A program made the translations under genes and the position numbers. The notes below the pieces were generated by a model. It did not search any database and was not told the DNA's origin. It worked only from the letters and a program-made list of their open reading frames with translations. Below are positions 1-9,314 of a stretch of DNA of 64,000 bases, piece by piece; positions within the stretch are counted from its first letter, which is position 1, and each line of letters starts with the position of its first letter. The DNA is from Verrucomicrobiota bacterium JB023 (GTDB lineage: Bacteria > Verrucomicrobiota > Verrucomicrobiia > Verrucomicrobiales > Akkermansiaceae), in assembly GCA_030673895.1 (NCBI GenBank), contig JAUTCR010000004.1, positions 46,031-110,030 of the forward strand, written 5' to 3'.

Positions 1-98
1 GGAGCCTCGAACTCGAATGGACTGGCCATGACAAGGGGGGAGGCAATGGCCGAAAGGAGGCAGCAAAGCCAAGAGGTGGGAGGAATTTTTCTTTTCAT
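1..98 (-). CDS. Partial exported protein, N-terminus only
   Basis: Only the first 32 codons are in the window; the gene runs off the left edge. The reading starts MKRKIPPTSWLCC and continues as a typical signal peptide: basic start, hydrophobic core (LLSAIASPLVM) and a small-residue cleavage region (ASP). The ATG at 98 has no ribosome binding site. An in-frame TTG at 113 has a strong AAGGGAGG nine bases upstream (123-130), so the true start may be 15 bases further out. Nothing can be said of the mature protein. The call rests on the signal peptide pattern alone. Confidence 0.45.
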   Translation of the reverse strand, partial: MKRKIPPTSWLCCLLSAIASPLVMASPFEFEA

Positions 99-385
99 GG
101 AAGCGAGGAGCAATTAGTTGCGCCTCCCTTGCTCGTTTTTGGCCATTCCCTTGTGGATTGAGTTTTTCTCTTACAGTCAATGCGTTAAAAGAATTGGGAA
201 GGCGATTTGAACGAGGCTGAAGATTGCAGAAGGCAAGGTCATCATGCCGATCTCGTCGTAATTCGCCTGTTCGGGATGAGGAGGCTAGGCCTCGACGGGG
301 AAAGGTCCCGTGCATTGGGTGCAAAAACGGAAAAAAGTCGCCCGATTCCTCGGGAGACCTTTCTTCAAATTGTTCACGAAGAGAG
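99..385. other. Intergenic region, no gene seen
   Basis: This stretch lies between the truncated gene at the left edge and the 3' end of the protease gene, both on the minus strand. It should hold the promoter of the truncated gene. I see a TTGACT-like element around 175-185 on the minus strand but no convincing -10 box. Open frames reading + through here into the protease gene look like antisense shadows. Confidence 0.4.
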
Positions 386-3300
386 TTATTTGAACTCGGC
401 GTCATTTCGCAGAGAGAGCCGATAGAACGCCTTGCTTGGTGGAGATTGCTGGTCGCTAAAGGTGAACGTATCGTCTTCCACCGTAGCGCGATCAACGAGA
501 GCATCGAAGGTGATGAGGTCCGTGCTACGATGAAGGTCGTAGGCCAGACCGGATTGCAGGTTGGTGAAGGTGACGTCAACCTGCGTGACGCTGCCCCCCG
601 TCTTCACGAAGTCGATGCGCTCAAGCAACGGTGGGGAAGGCTGGCCAGAGGGAGGAAGCACGGTGAGAATTCCCCCGGCATTCAAATAATTCGGGCCAAG
701 GGCCTCAAGCGCGTCTCCAGCATAGACGCCGGGAGGAACAGTGCCGTTGACTGGATCGCTCACCTTGTTTGCCTGAAAAGTGAGGGCCTGGTCGACTCTG
801 AGAGTTCCCTTCCCAATGAGCTCGAGGCCTGCTCCACCGGTGAAGTTGACGTCAGTGTTGAAGTCGAGGGTGGCATTCCCCAAAGGCCCTCGCCCTTGCA
901 CGGTAAGCTTGCCCGTGTAGCCCGCCTCATCCACTTCCGCGAAGGCAATCACTCTGTTCACGGTGAAGCTTGTGCCGCCGTCTCCGAGGCGGACTAACAG
1001 GTCACCCCTGCCGGTGAGGCGTCCGTCGATGGTCGCTGCATTGTCGCGAATGCTACTGGCTATCTCGAGGATGCTACCGCTTGAGGAAGTGACGTGAAAG
1101 TCGGCGACATCAAAGACGGGGCTGCCATTGCCATTGGGACCGAAGCTAACTGTGCCTCCGTCGAGGATGAGGTCACCAATGCCTCCGTTGATTGAGGCGG
1201 TCTCGCTTTGCTGCTTGAGCAACAATCGGGTGCCCGAGGGAACGGTGAGCGAATTGCCGGGAAAGTTGGCAGGGCCGGCAGCGATTTGGTTCTGGGGCGA
1301 GCTGCGCATGATGTTGTTACCAACGGGGGAGAGCACGTAATCGAAGTCGGGCGAGGGAGCGGCGTCGTTGTCCCAGACCTTGGGGTTGAGCCAGCTTTGA
1401 TTGTCCTCATCCATGAAGATGTCGGAGAGGAGTGGGTCACCGAAGCGGTTTTCAGCGAGGCGCGTGAGGGCCCCCTCGGCATCGATGAGGCCAAAGCCCG
1501 AGTCGGAATCGAAGCCGGGCGAACCCATATCGACCGCTGTCTGCTCAAGTAGCCTGAGGAGCTGCACCGGAGTGAGAGAATCGGGCCCTCCAGCACTTTC
1601 CAAGAGTAGGGCGGCCACTGCGGCGGCGTGGGGGGCGGCTGCGGAAGTGCCGAAGAAGTTGGGGAAGCTGTCGCCATCGTTCACGACCTGACCGAAAAAG
1701 GTGGTGTTGCCGCCATCGGCCGAGGTGATGCGCGGTTGAGCCGTGTCGATGGGTTGGGGGAGGCGGGTGCCATCGTCAGCAAAAAGAAGGAGACTGCCCC
1801 CTGGTGAAGAAAAGGATTCTAGTTGAGGGATTGCGGCCCCGAAGGCCGGCGTCTGAGAGAAGGGGGCGGCGGCGACTGCGATGGCGTTTTGGGCATTGGC
1901 GTGGCCGACGAGGGTGCTGCTCTGGGTGTCGAACTCGTTGACGGCAAAATCCCCCCGATTGATGAAGAGGATTTTCATAAGGTTCGGAGCGGTTCCGGTG
2001 AGGCCTTCGATAGCAAGGTTGAATTCTGTATCGGGGCCGGGTTGTCCGTCGATGTCGATGGTCCCGTTGTTGGTAAAGCTGAAGATGTCGACGGCGTCCC
2101 CCCCTAGGTTGCGCGAGAATGCTCCGGAGAGAACGTTGAACTGGCCATCACCGCTGCCGGTTAGGAAGATGTCGATATCCGACTGACAACCCGGAGCACC
2201 CGACACGCTGAAGAAGGGCTCATCCCATTGCAGGACAAAGGTGACTGCTGACCCCACGGGGATGGTGAAACTCTGGAACGCGTCAATCCCAGGGCCAGCA
2301 TCGAAGTCGTGCAACGGGCCTCCGCTGAGACCAGAGAACCCGTCGGCGAAGCGAAACCCGGACTCGTAGGATTGGCGGGCGGAATTTCCCGCAGCGCTGA
2401 AGTAGGGTTTCCCGGCAGCGGAGACTTCATTCACGGCTTGAGCGATGAGGCCGTTTTGGAAGAAGGGTTCGGCGAAGAAGAAGACGTCATCGACAATGAT
2501 GTCGCAACCAGCTGCAGCCAATGATCGGATCCCATTGGCAAAGGCGGCCTGACCATTGAAGGCGGTGAAAAACTTTTGTTCGGCTCCCGGCGCGAGGTCA
2601 TGGATGATTTGCATCATGGCCCGCCCTTCATCGGTGGCCGGTTGGGCAAATTCGCTGAGGACCTCGATGTTACCGGGAAGGTCGTTGTTAGAGACATCTT
2701 CAGTAGCGGTCGTCGAGGGCGTCGGCGCGGTGGCGAAGCTGTCGGAAAGCGTGCCGATCGTGATGCCTTGACCCGTCACGCCGGGGGAAATGGAGCGCGC
2801 AAGGTCCGCCTGAACGGCAGAGTCTCCTTGCGAGGTGGTGAGGCCGGAGCGGTTTTCACGGTAAGCGGGACGAATGAAGGTGATGCCATCGAGCTGGGAA
2901 GCAGGACCGAGTCGATCGACGGGGACCCAAGCATTGATGACGCTACCTTGGTGGGTGATGCTAGTCGCGCCCAGGGCTGCGAGAGCGGGTTCAACTTCGG
3001 TCCAAGCCTCGTTATCGTTGCAGGCGACTTCGACGAGGGTTTTCCCTTCGGCGTAGGGATAGACCTCGTGGTCTGGTGAGAAGGGTGTCCCCGGATTGTT
3101 AGCAACCCAGTTGGACCATTGGAACGAGGTGTAAGCGAGCGACCAGTCGAGCTTGGCGAGTTGTCCATCAGCTCCAGCGAGATCGTCGCCGTGATAGGCC
3201 TGCCGGGCATCCTGATACCAAGCCTTGTCGGAATTGATAAAGGATTGATTGAGCGGATTGGTTCCTCCTCCGCCGAGTTTGGGACCAGAGGTCAAGGGGC

Positions 3301-3397
3301 CTTGGGCCCATGCAGGGAGGCTGGTGATCGCTAGAATCAAGAGGTGACGCTTTGCGAACTCGAGTGATGACGTCGATGAGCAGTGCATAGTTTTCAT
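386..3397 (-). CDS. Secreted subtilase-like serine protease (S8 superfamily)
   Basis: 1003 residues. A signal peptide (about residues 1-31, ending AWA) sends it out of the cytoplasm. The peptidase domain spans about 205-620: Asp219 in GTLSDSF, oxyanion Asn338 in SAAGNSA, and nucleophile Ser585 in GTSAAAPH. Where subtilisins carry the catalytic His (HGT) this protein has DEGRAM with Glu257, a variant common in one branch of bacterial S8-like proteins and reminiscent of the Glu of S53 sedolisins. After the protease come a beta-rich region (about 640-900) and a C-terminal domain of about 80 residues ending in FYRLSLR, probably for surface retention or secretion. An ATG three codons further in (3388) is an alternative start. 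It is divergent from the DsrE-like gene. Protease fold is confident; substrate unknown. Confidence 0.85.
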   Translation of the reverse strand: MKTMHCSSTSSLEFAKRHLLILAITSLPAWAQGPLTSGPKLGGGGTNPLNQSFINSDKAWYQDARQAYHGDDLAGADGQLAKLDWSLAYTSFQWSNWVANNPGTPFSPDHEVYPYAEGKTLVEVACNDNEAWTEVEPALAALGATSITHQGSVINAWVPVDRLGPASQLDGITFIRPAYRENRSGLTTSQGDSAVQADLARSISPGVTGQGITIGTLSDSFATAPTPSTTATEDVSNNDLPGNIEVLSEFAQPATDEGRAMMQIIHDLAPGAEQKFFTAFNGQAAFANGIRSLAAAGCDIIVDDVFFFAEPFFQNGLIAQAVNEVSAAGKPYFSAAGNSARQSYESGFRFADGFSGLSGGPLHDFDAGPGIDAFQSFTIPVGSAVTFVLQWDEPFFSVSGAPGCQSDIDIFLTGSGDGQFNVLSGAFSRNLGGDAVDIFSFTNNGTIDIDGQPGPDTEFNLAIEGLTGTAPNLMKILFINRGDFAVNEFDTQSSTLVGHANAQNAIAVAAAPFSQTPAFGAAIPQLESFSSPGGSLLLFADDGTRLPQPIDTAQPRITSADGGNTTFFGQVVNDGDSFPNFFGTSAAAPHAAAVAALLLESAGGPDSLTPVQLLRLLEQTAVDMGSPGFDSDSGFGLIDAEGALTRLAENRFGDPLLSDIFMDEDNQSWLNPKVWDNDAAPSPDFDYVLSPVGNNIMRSSPQNQIAAGPANFPGNSLTVPSGTRLLLKQQSETASINGGIGDLILDGGTVSFGPNGNGSPVFDVADFHVTSSSGSILEIASSIRDNAATIDGRLTGRGDLLVRLGDGGTSFTVNRVIAFAEVDEAGYTGKLTVQGRGPLGNATLDFNTDVNFTGGAGLELIGKGTLRVDQALTFQANKVSDPVNGTVPPGVYAGDALEALGPNYLNAGGILTVLPPSGQPSPPLLERIDFVKTGGSVTQVDVTFTNLQSGLAYDLHRSTDLITFDALVDRATVEDDTFTFSDQQSPPSKAFYRLSLRNDAEFK

Positions 3398-3615
3398 TGG
3401 GTTGCACTGGTGGTTCCGCGCTTTCGGAAAGGTGGTGGCAGAATTTCTCGACTTTTTGCCGGAGGCTCAATTTCTGGCCACTTTCTTCGAAAGGAGGAGG
3501 GTCCCAATTCTTTGCACGGGCCTTAGCTCAAGTTGCTGGCCCTATCCGGCGTCGTTGGCAGAGCAGCGAGGTGCGTGACTTTTGGGATCGCTCTGTGAGG
3601 CAGAGGAAGCTACGG

Positions 3616-4053
3616 ATGATGCGCATGTTCCGAAGCCTTCTCGCACCGCTCCTTGCCATCCTGTTAGTGACCTCCTTCCTGGGTAGTAGCCAGCTCGCTG
3701 CTGCTGAGGAACAACCGACGACACTGGTCGTCGTCTGGAGCAGTGGCGACCCGGATGTCGCCCATCGGGTGGCCCTTATGTATGCGCACGCTGCGAAGAC
3801 AGCGAATTGGTTCGAGAATGTCCGCCTGATTATTTGGGGGCCGAGTCAGCGTGTTCTCGTGGGGGATAAGGATCTCAAGGCGAAGATTGCCAAAATGAGG
3901 GAGGACGGGGTGATCGTCGAGGCCTGCATTGCTTGCGCGAACTCCTTCGGTATCGCGGAAGAGCTGCGCGAGCTTGACCTCCCGGTGAAGGGGATGGGCA
4001 AGCCGCTCTCCGATTACTTGAAGGATCCGGATTGCTCGGTGATCACCTATTGA
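3616..4053 (+). CDS. Exported DsrE-like protein
   Basis: 145 residues. I start at the ATG at 3616, preceded by AGAGGAAG at good spacing; the longer open frame upstream lies in the promoter region. Residues 1-33 form a signal peptide (MMRMFRSLLAPLLAILL, cleavage near AAAEE). The mature part has the DsrE/DsrF fold: a VVVWSSGDPDVA first strand, VRLIIWGPSQRVL, and a cysteine segment ACIACANSFG in the position of the DsrE sulfur-carrier cysteine. Cytoplasmic DsrE proteins relay sulfur; periplasmic versions are common but their role is not established. The 3' end overlaps the convergent glycosidase gene by 7 bases. Confidence 0.75.
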   Translation: MMRMFRSLLAPLLAILLVTSFLGSSQLAAAEEQPTTLVVVWSSGDPDVAHRVALMYAHAAKTANWFENVRLIIWGPSQRVLVGDKDLKAKIAKMREDGVIVEACIACANSFGIAEELRELDLPVKGMGKPLSDYLKDPDCSVITY

Positions 4054-6419
4054 GTCTGCACCGGAATGACGACCGAGGCCTCTGGGAGTCCCTCGGCTTC
4101 AAGGGTGACCTTGATCTCTTGATTGCCCTCCGAGGCTTGCACGAGAGCGAGGAGTCGACCAGCGAGAGCCTTCTTTTCCCGCGACCGGAGAGGGGTGGGA
4201 TCGTTCTGGTTCCCATTATCAAGGCCCAACAGCTTGCCTGAGCCCGTGATGCGGGCCGCGACCTTGCCGTCGTAGTGGGGGACCCGGGTGCCATTGGCAT
4301 CGACAACGGAGATTTCCAGATGTGCCGTTTCTCCAGCCTGCAGTGACTCCCGGTCTGATGAGATCAGGATTTGCGCGGGCTCTTCGGCGGTGCGCAGGGT
4401 CGTCCGAATGACTTCCTTGCCCCCGCGATACCCGACGGCGATCAGCTCACCAGGTTCGAAGTCGAGACGGGCCCGGAAGCCCCGGCTATTCTCCTCCATC
4501 TCAATCGGTCGATCATTCAAGGTGACCTCGATGCGTTCGCAATTCGTCACGGCGGTGAGCCCGACGTTTTCTCCCTCTTCCCAGGTCCAATGGGGGCGAT
4601 GGTGCCACCAGGAGCGGCTCCTGCCTCGCTGGGTGGCAAGGAGGTGAAGGACAGGTTCGTCATTCCACGCACTATCGATATAGTAGCCAGAAACTCGTGG
4701 GTAGCCGCAGCGATCCCAGAGCCCGGCCTGGCTGCCGTGATTCGGCCAAGTATTCGCCTCGCCGAGAAAGTCAAACCCAACCCAGAGAAAGAGGCCACTG
4801 ATGAACTCGTTTGCGGTCACTTCCTCCCAGTTGCCGGGGCCTTTGCCGGTCTCGCTCCCATAGATGAAGCGACCGGGGAATTGCGCGTGATCTTGCTCGT
4901 AGAATTGCTCTTGATAGTTGTAGCCCGCGACATCGAGCATGTCGGCTAGCCCGGTGCCATTGGCCGCAGGAACATTGGCCAAGGCCATGGTGACTGGTCG
5001 GGTGGGGTCATGCTTCTTGACGGTCGCGATCAGGTCGGGAGCGACGGCGGCGAGCCGGGCTGCAGCTGGTCGGCCCTCGGTGGAGAATTTGGCGAAATCG
5101 TTGTCGACGCGGGACTCGGGGTGGACGTAGGGGTCGGTCGGGTAATCGATTTCATTGCCGATGCTCCACATGATGATGGAGGGATGATTGCGGTGCTGGC
5201 GGATCATGGCCGCCAGGTCGCGGGTAGCCCATTCCTCGAAGTCTTCCGCGTAGCCGAAGCGGCTGGCGCGCCCCTCGTTGCGGCCCTTGACCCACTTTCG
5301 CTTGCCGATCTCCCATTCATCGAACGCCTCATCCATGACTAGGAACCCCATCTGGTCGCAGAGTTCATAAATTTCGGGTGCCATCGGGTTGTGACTGCAG
5401 CGGATCGCGTTGACTCCGGCCTCCTTGGCGATCTTCAGGCGGCGCGCCCAAACCTCCCGGGGGACGGCGGCACCAACCACCCCGCCATCATGATGGATGC
5501 AGATGCCCTTCATGATCGTATTCTTCCCATTGAGGTAGAAGCCTGTGGAGGGATCGAAGCGCAGGCTGCGGATGCCGAAGGAAATCTCGCGCGAGTCCAC
5601 CGTTTCACCACCGATGAGCACCTTGCAGCGGAGGGTGTAGAGGGTGGGCGTGTCAGGAGACCAGAGGCGAGGCTCGGTCACCTTCTGCCACGTGGTGAAG
5701 GTGTGTGTTTCTCCCGGAGAGAGTCTTTGCCGATCATCGGCGGCGGAGAGGATCTCCCCCTCGGGGGAAACGGCTTCCGTCACGACGCGGACCCTGGTTG
5801 GCTCCTTCAATGTGTTCGTGACCTCGAGACGGCTGCTGATATCGGCGTTCTCGCTGGAGATACGGGGAGTGGTGATGGCGATGCCATCGGCTGCGAAGTG
5901 GACGGGGCCAGTCTGGATGAGGTGCACATTCCGGTAGATGCCGGAGCCGGGGTACCAGCGGGAGTCCGCCACGTTCTCCCGCGCCACCTTCACGGTGAGC
6001 AGGTTCTCCTCGCCAAACTTGAGATGAGGCGTGAGGTCATACTGAAAGGTCGCGTAGGCCGAGGGGCGGTGGCCGAGGTGCTCCCCATTGATCCAGACGT
6101 CGCTGTGACGTGAGATGCCATCGAAGCGGATCGCATAGCGCTGGCCCTCGCTCCCGGCGGGGAGGGAAAAGGACTTGCGATACCAGCCGATGCCACCGGG
6201 CAAAAAGGCGGTGCCGGAGGCGGCATTCTCGGGGTCAAAGTCAAGCTCTGCCGACCAATCGTGCGGAAGGGAAAGGCTCCTCCACTCGCTCTCCGGGCTT
6301 CCAGTTTGTCCATTGGACAGATCGCCAAGGTGGAATTGCCAATCATCGTTGAAGAGGGTGGTCTCCCGCGCGGCCAGGCTGACGGCGAGCAGGGCGAAGA
6401 GAATGAGTCTGGGAAGCAT
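4047..6419 (-). CDS. Glycoside hydrolase family 2 protein (beta-galactosidase-like), exported
   Basis: 790 residues from the ATG at 6419, chosen because it opens directly on a signal peptide (MLPRLILFALLAVSLAA). A GTG at 6488 would add 23 basic residues. Domain order is that of GH2: N-terminal sugar-binding jelly roll, immunoglobulin-like domain, TIM barrel, and C-terminal domains ending in an Ig-like module. The acid/base pair is in MWSIGNEID and the nucleophile in FIYGSETGKG (Glu446 and Glu546 counted from the GTG). Family members retain the anomeric configuration while hydrolysing beta-galactosides, beta-glucuronides or related bonds; export suggests polysaccharide scavenging in the periplasm. 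The exact sugar cannot be read from sequence. It stands alone, convergent with the DsrE-like gene. Confidence 0.85.
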   Translation of the reverse strand: MLPRLILFALLAVSLAARETTLFNDDWQFHLGDLSNGQTGSPESEWRSLSLPHDWSAELDFDPENAASGTAFLPGGIGWYRKSFSLPAGSEGQRYAIRFDGISRHSDVWINGEHLGHRPSAYATFQYDLTPHLKFGEENLLTVKVARENVADSRWYPGSGIYRNVHLIQTGPVHFAADGIAITTPRISSENADISSRLEVTNTLKEPTRVRVVTEAVSPEGEILSAADDRQRLSPGETHTFTTWQKVTEPRLWSPDTPTLYTLRCKVLIGGETVDSREISFGIRSLRFDPSTGFYLNGKNTIMKGICIHHDGGVVGAAVPREVWARRLKIAKEAGVNAIRCSHNPMAPEIYELCDQMGFLVMDEAFDEWEIGKRKWVKGRNEGRASRFGYAEDFEEWATRDLAAMIRQHRNHPSIIMWSIGNEIDYPTDPYVHPESRVDNDFAKFSTEGRPAAARLAAVAPDLIATVKKHDPTRPVTMALANVPAANGTGLADMLDVAGYNYQEQFYEQDHAQFPGRFIYGSETGKGPGNWEEVTANEFISGLFLWVGFDFLGEANTWPNHGSQAGLWDRCGYPRVSGYYIDSAWNDEPVLHLLATQRGRSRSWWHHRPHWTWEEGENVGLTAVTNCERIEVTLNDRPIEMEENSRGFRARLDFEPGELIAVGYRGGKEVIRTTLRTAEEPAQILISSDRESLQAGETAHLEISVVDANGTRVPHYDGKVAARITGSGKLLGLDNGNQNDPTPLRSREKKALAGRLLALVQASEGNQEIKVTLEAEGLPEASVVIPVQTQ

Positions 6420-6691
6420 GCTGGCCCTACGTCTTGCGACTCCGCCGCTTTTCGGGCTGTCGACCGAATTTCGATAAAACCGATTCACTGGCTCTCAAAA
6501 TGGAGGACAATGTCATTGCAATGTCGTCTCCGGTGCGCGGGCGCGGAGAATTAACGCAACTAAATTGAAAAAGGTGGGCTCGAGCGGCATTAGGAAACTT
6601 CACGATGCGGGCTCATCTTTCCCTGAACTTCTCCTTGCGGTGTGCGCTGTCGTGGGGATTTTTGCTCCCGCCCCCAAGAAGATGATTTGTG

Positions 6692-8074
6692 ATGGTCTCA
6701 AAGGTTGAAGGAAGGAAAATCAGCACGGCTCTCGGGCAGGGGCTGGCGGTCGTGCTCTTGGCGGGATGCTCGGTGGAGCGTCCTGCGGTGCGGGAGACGG
6801 AGGTTGAGCTACCGGTAAACTTCTCGGCTACGGGAACCGAAGTCGTGGGAGACCAGTGGTGGCGGGAATTCAGAGATGGTTCACTCAATTCGCTTGTTAG
6901 CCGATCGCTGGCGGGCAACTTCTCTCTGCAATCGGCAGCCGCCCGCCTGCGTCAGGCTGACGCGGTCCTGCGGCGTGCTCAATCCGACCTGGGGCCTGAT
7001 GTGGATGGAAGCATCGAAGGCACGGCTTTTGAGTTGTCTGACGATTCAAGTATCGGCGGGCTGACCGTTGGATTGGGCGCTTCCTATGAGGTCGATCTCT
7101 GGGGGAGGATCCAATCCAGTATTGCGGCGGAAAATTACCGGCGGCAAGCGACCTTGGAAGATTATCAGACGGCGGCCTTAAGCCTCTCGGCAGAGGTCGC
7201 CCTCACTTGGTTCCAGCTACTGGAAGCTCGTGAACAAGTGAAGCTGATTGAAGGTCAGATAGAGACGAACAAGCAGGTGGTTCAATCGCTTGAGGCCCGC
7301 TTCGTCCAAGGTCAAGGGAGGGGCGTCGATATCCTTCGCCAGCGGCAGCTCCTGGAGGCGACTCGTGAGCGCCTCACCGTGGCGGAACTGCAGGAGGAAG
7401 TGCTGGCCAACCAATTGTCCGTTTACCTGGGAAGCGCGCCTGGGACAGCTAAGCTACCAATGACGAGCGGCCTTCCCGCCTTGCCGCGGAAGCCCTCGAC
7501 GGGATTGCCTGTCGCTCTACTCAAACGTCGGCCTGATGTTCGTTCAGCTTTCGAACAAATCAAAGCAGCCGACTCCGATGTGGCGACGGCGCTGACCGAG
7601 CGTTATCCCCGCCTGACCCTGGGGCTCGAGACGGGAGGGACTGGATCGAACTCTTCCTCCCTTTTCTCCAATTGGCTCACCCGGGTAGGAGCAGACTTGG
7701 CAGGACCAATCCTCGATGGAGGTGAACGTCAGGCCGAGGTGGCCAGGACGCGGGCCGTGCTTGAGGAGGCCATCGCCGATTACCGGCAGACCGTCGTGGA
7801 AGCGATCGAGGAGGTGGAGAATGCCTTGGTTCGCGAGCGCAAGCAACTTGAGCGGATTTCGAAGTTGGAGACGCAAGTGAGCTTGGCAAAGCGCAGCTCC
7901 CAGCAGCTGCAGCGGGAATTCATCAATGGGGTGAGTGAATACCTTGATGTCCTCACGGCATTGGACGATGAGCAGGAGCTGCGGCGGACGCTGCTAGTGG
8001 CCCGGCGGGAGTTGTTAGAATACCGGGTGGCTCTGTATCGGGCGCTGGCAGGAGGTTTCAATTCAACAAAGTAA
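6692..8074 (+). CDS. Outer-membrane efflux lipoprotein (OprM/NodT family)
   Basis: 460 residues from the ATG at 6692; a GTG one codon earlier is equivalent. A lipobox (LLAGC) follows a short hydrophobic segment, so the protein is probably lipid-anchored in the outer membrane. Two repeats of the TolC type are visible, with long alpha-helical hairpins and the NFSLQSAAARLRQADAVLRR and YEVDLWGR signatures typical of NodT proteins. It forms the outer channel of a tripartite RND pump whose adaptor and pump follow 22 bases downstream. Function as exit duct is secure from family and context; the exported compound is unknown. Confidence 0.9.
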   Translation: MVSKVEGRKISTALGQGLAVVLLAGCSVERPAVRETEVELPVNFSATGTEVVGDQWWREFRDGSLNSLVSRSLAGNFSLQSAAARLRQADAVLRRAQSDLGPDVDGSIEGTAFELSDDSSIGGLTVGLGASYEVDLWGRIQSSIAAENYRRQATLEDYQTAALSLSAEVALTWFQLLEAREQVKLIEGQIETNKQVVQSLEARFVQGQGRGVDILRQRQLLEATRERLTVAELQEEVLANQLSVYLGSAPGTAKLPMTSGLPALPRKPSTGLPVALLKRRPDVRSAFEQIKAADSDVATALTERYPRLTLGLETGGTGSNSSSLFSNWLTRVGADLAGPILDGGERQAEVARTRAVLEEAIADYRQTVVEAIEEVENALVRERKQLERISKLETQVSLAKRSSQQLQREFINGVSEYLDVLTALDDEQELRRTLLVARRELLEYRVALYRALAGGFNSTK

Positions 8075-8096
8075 AAGAGACGCGAGAAATTTTGAG

Positions 8097-9314
8097 ATGA
8101 CAATGGTTGAGGAAAAAGATGAGAAGCCGCCCAAGGGAGGCAGGTGGTGGGTCACTCTCTTGGTGTGTGTGGCCCTCGCCGTGGGCGGTTGGGTAATTAT
8201 CAAAGTCATTGATTCGACCGAGCCGGAGGCCGAACGAACCCAAGCTGCCAAAAGAACGGCGATGCTGGTGCAGGTGATCCCGGCTGAGAAGGGCAACTTC
8301 CAGCCGCGAATCGAGGCTCTAGGTGAAGTCACTGCCTCTCGCGAGGTCTCTGTCGGCGCACGGGTGAGCGGGGAAATTGTAGAGCGTTCCGACGCCTTTG
8401 TGGAAGGTGGAATCGTGAAGCAGGGGGACCTATTGGTCCGGATTGACCCGCTCGATTATCAAAAGATTCTCGCGCAGCGGCAGAGTGAATATCAGCAGGC
8501 ACAGGCTGAGCTCGAGCTGGAGAAGGGCCAGCGTAATATCGCGCGATTGGATCTGGAGCTATTGGAGGAGACTCTTGAGGTGGAGGACAAGGGCTTGGCT
8601 CTTCGCGAGCCACAGCTCAAGTCGGCCCAAGCAGCAGTCGAACTGGCTGCGGTGGCGCTGGATCGGGCGCGCCTCGACTTGCAGCGCACTGAGGTGCGCG
8701 TGCCTTTTGACGCTCAAGTGATGGAGCGGGGCGTGGATCTCGGCGCCCAGGTGGCCACGGGGACCGAGATTGGGCGCTTGGTTGGCTTGGACGAATACTG
8801 GGTGGTGGCGACGGTGCCTCTGGCTGCGCTACGGTGGATCTCCTTCGAGCGGGAAGAGCCTTTGCAGGCTGAAATCTACGATGAGGTTTCTTGGGGCAGC
8901 CAGCAGAAGCGGGTGGGCCAAGTCGAGCGACTTCTGGGCTCACTGGATACTGAGACGCGTTTGGCCAGAATCGTGATTGTGGTCGGCGACCCCTTGGGCC
9001 GGGAGAGCGGGGAACCGGGCTTGATTCTTGGTTCCTTGTTGGACGTCGTCATCCTCGGCGAAACCATCGAAAATGTTGTGCGACTACCCCGCCAGTATGT
9101 GAGGAAGAATGATACGGTTTGGGTGAACGTGGATGGCAAGCTTTCGATTCGGGAGACCGATATTGTCTTTCGCGACAAAGACTTCGCTTATCTGGCCAGC
9201 GGTCTGGAGGAAGGCGAGCAAGTGGTCACCACGAGCCTGGCTTCGGTGACGGAGGGGGCGGCCTTGCGAACCGAAGCAGCCAAAGACTCGGCCGGGGAGG
9301 AGGGGGATGAGTGA
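8097..9314 (+). CDS. RND efflux periplasmic adaptor subunit
   Basis: 405 residues. One N-terminal transmembrane anchor (about 21-38) is followed by the membrane-fusion architecture: a barrel-sandwich half ([19 protein letters not shown]), a long coiled-coil hairpin rich in Gln, Glu and Leu (about 120-190), the second barrel-sandwich half ([17 protein letters not shown]), a beta-barrel and a membrane-proximal domain. Adaptors of this HlyD/AcrA type join the inner-membrane pump to the outer channel. The gene overlaps the pump gene by 8 bases, a sign of coupled translation. No regulator gene is adjacent. Confidence 0.9.
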   Translation: MTMVEEKDEKPPKGGRWWVTLLVCVALAVGGWVIIKVIDSTEPEAERTQAAKRTAMLVQVIPAEKGNFQPRIEALGEVTASREVSVGARVSGEIVERSDAFVEGGIVKQGDLLVRIDPLDYQKILAQRQSEYQQAQAELELEKGQRNIARLDLELLEETLEVEDKGLALREPQLKSAQAAVELAAVALDRARLDLQRTEVRVPFDAQVMERGVDLGAQVATGTEIGRLVGLDEYWVVATVPLAALRWISFEREEPLQAEIYDEVSWGSQQKRVGQVERLLGSLDTETRLARIVIVVGDPLGRESGEPGLILGSLLDVVILGETIENVVRLPRQYVRKNDTVWVNVDGKLSIRETDIVFRDKDFAYLASGLEEGEQVVTTSLASVTEGAALRTEAAKDSAGEEGDE

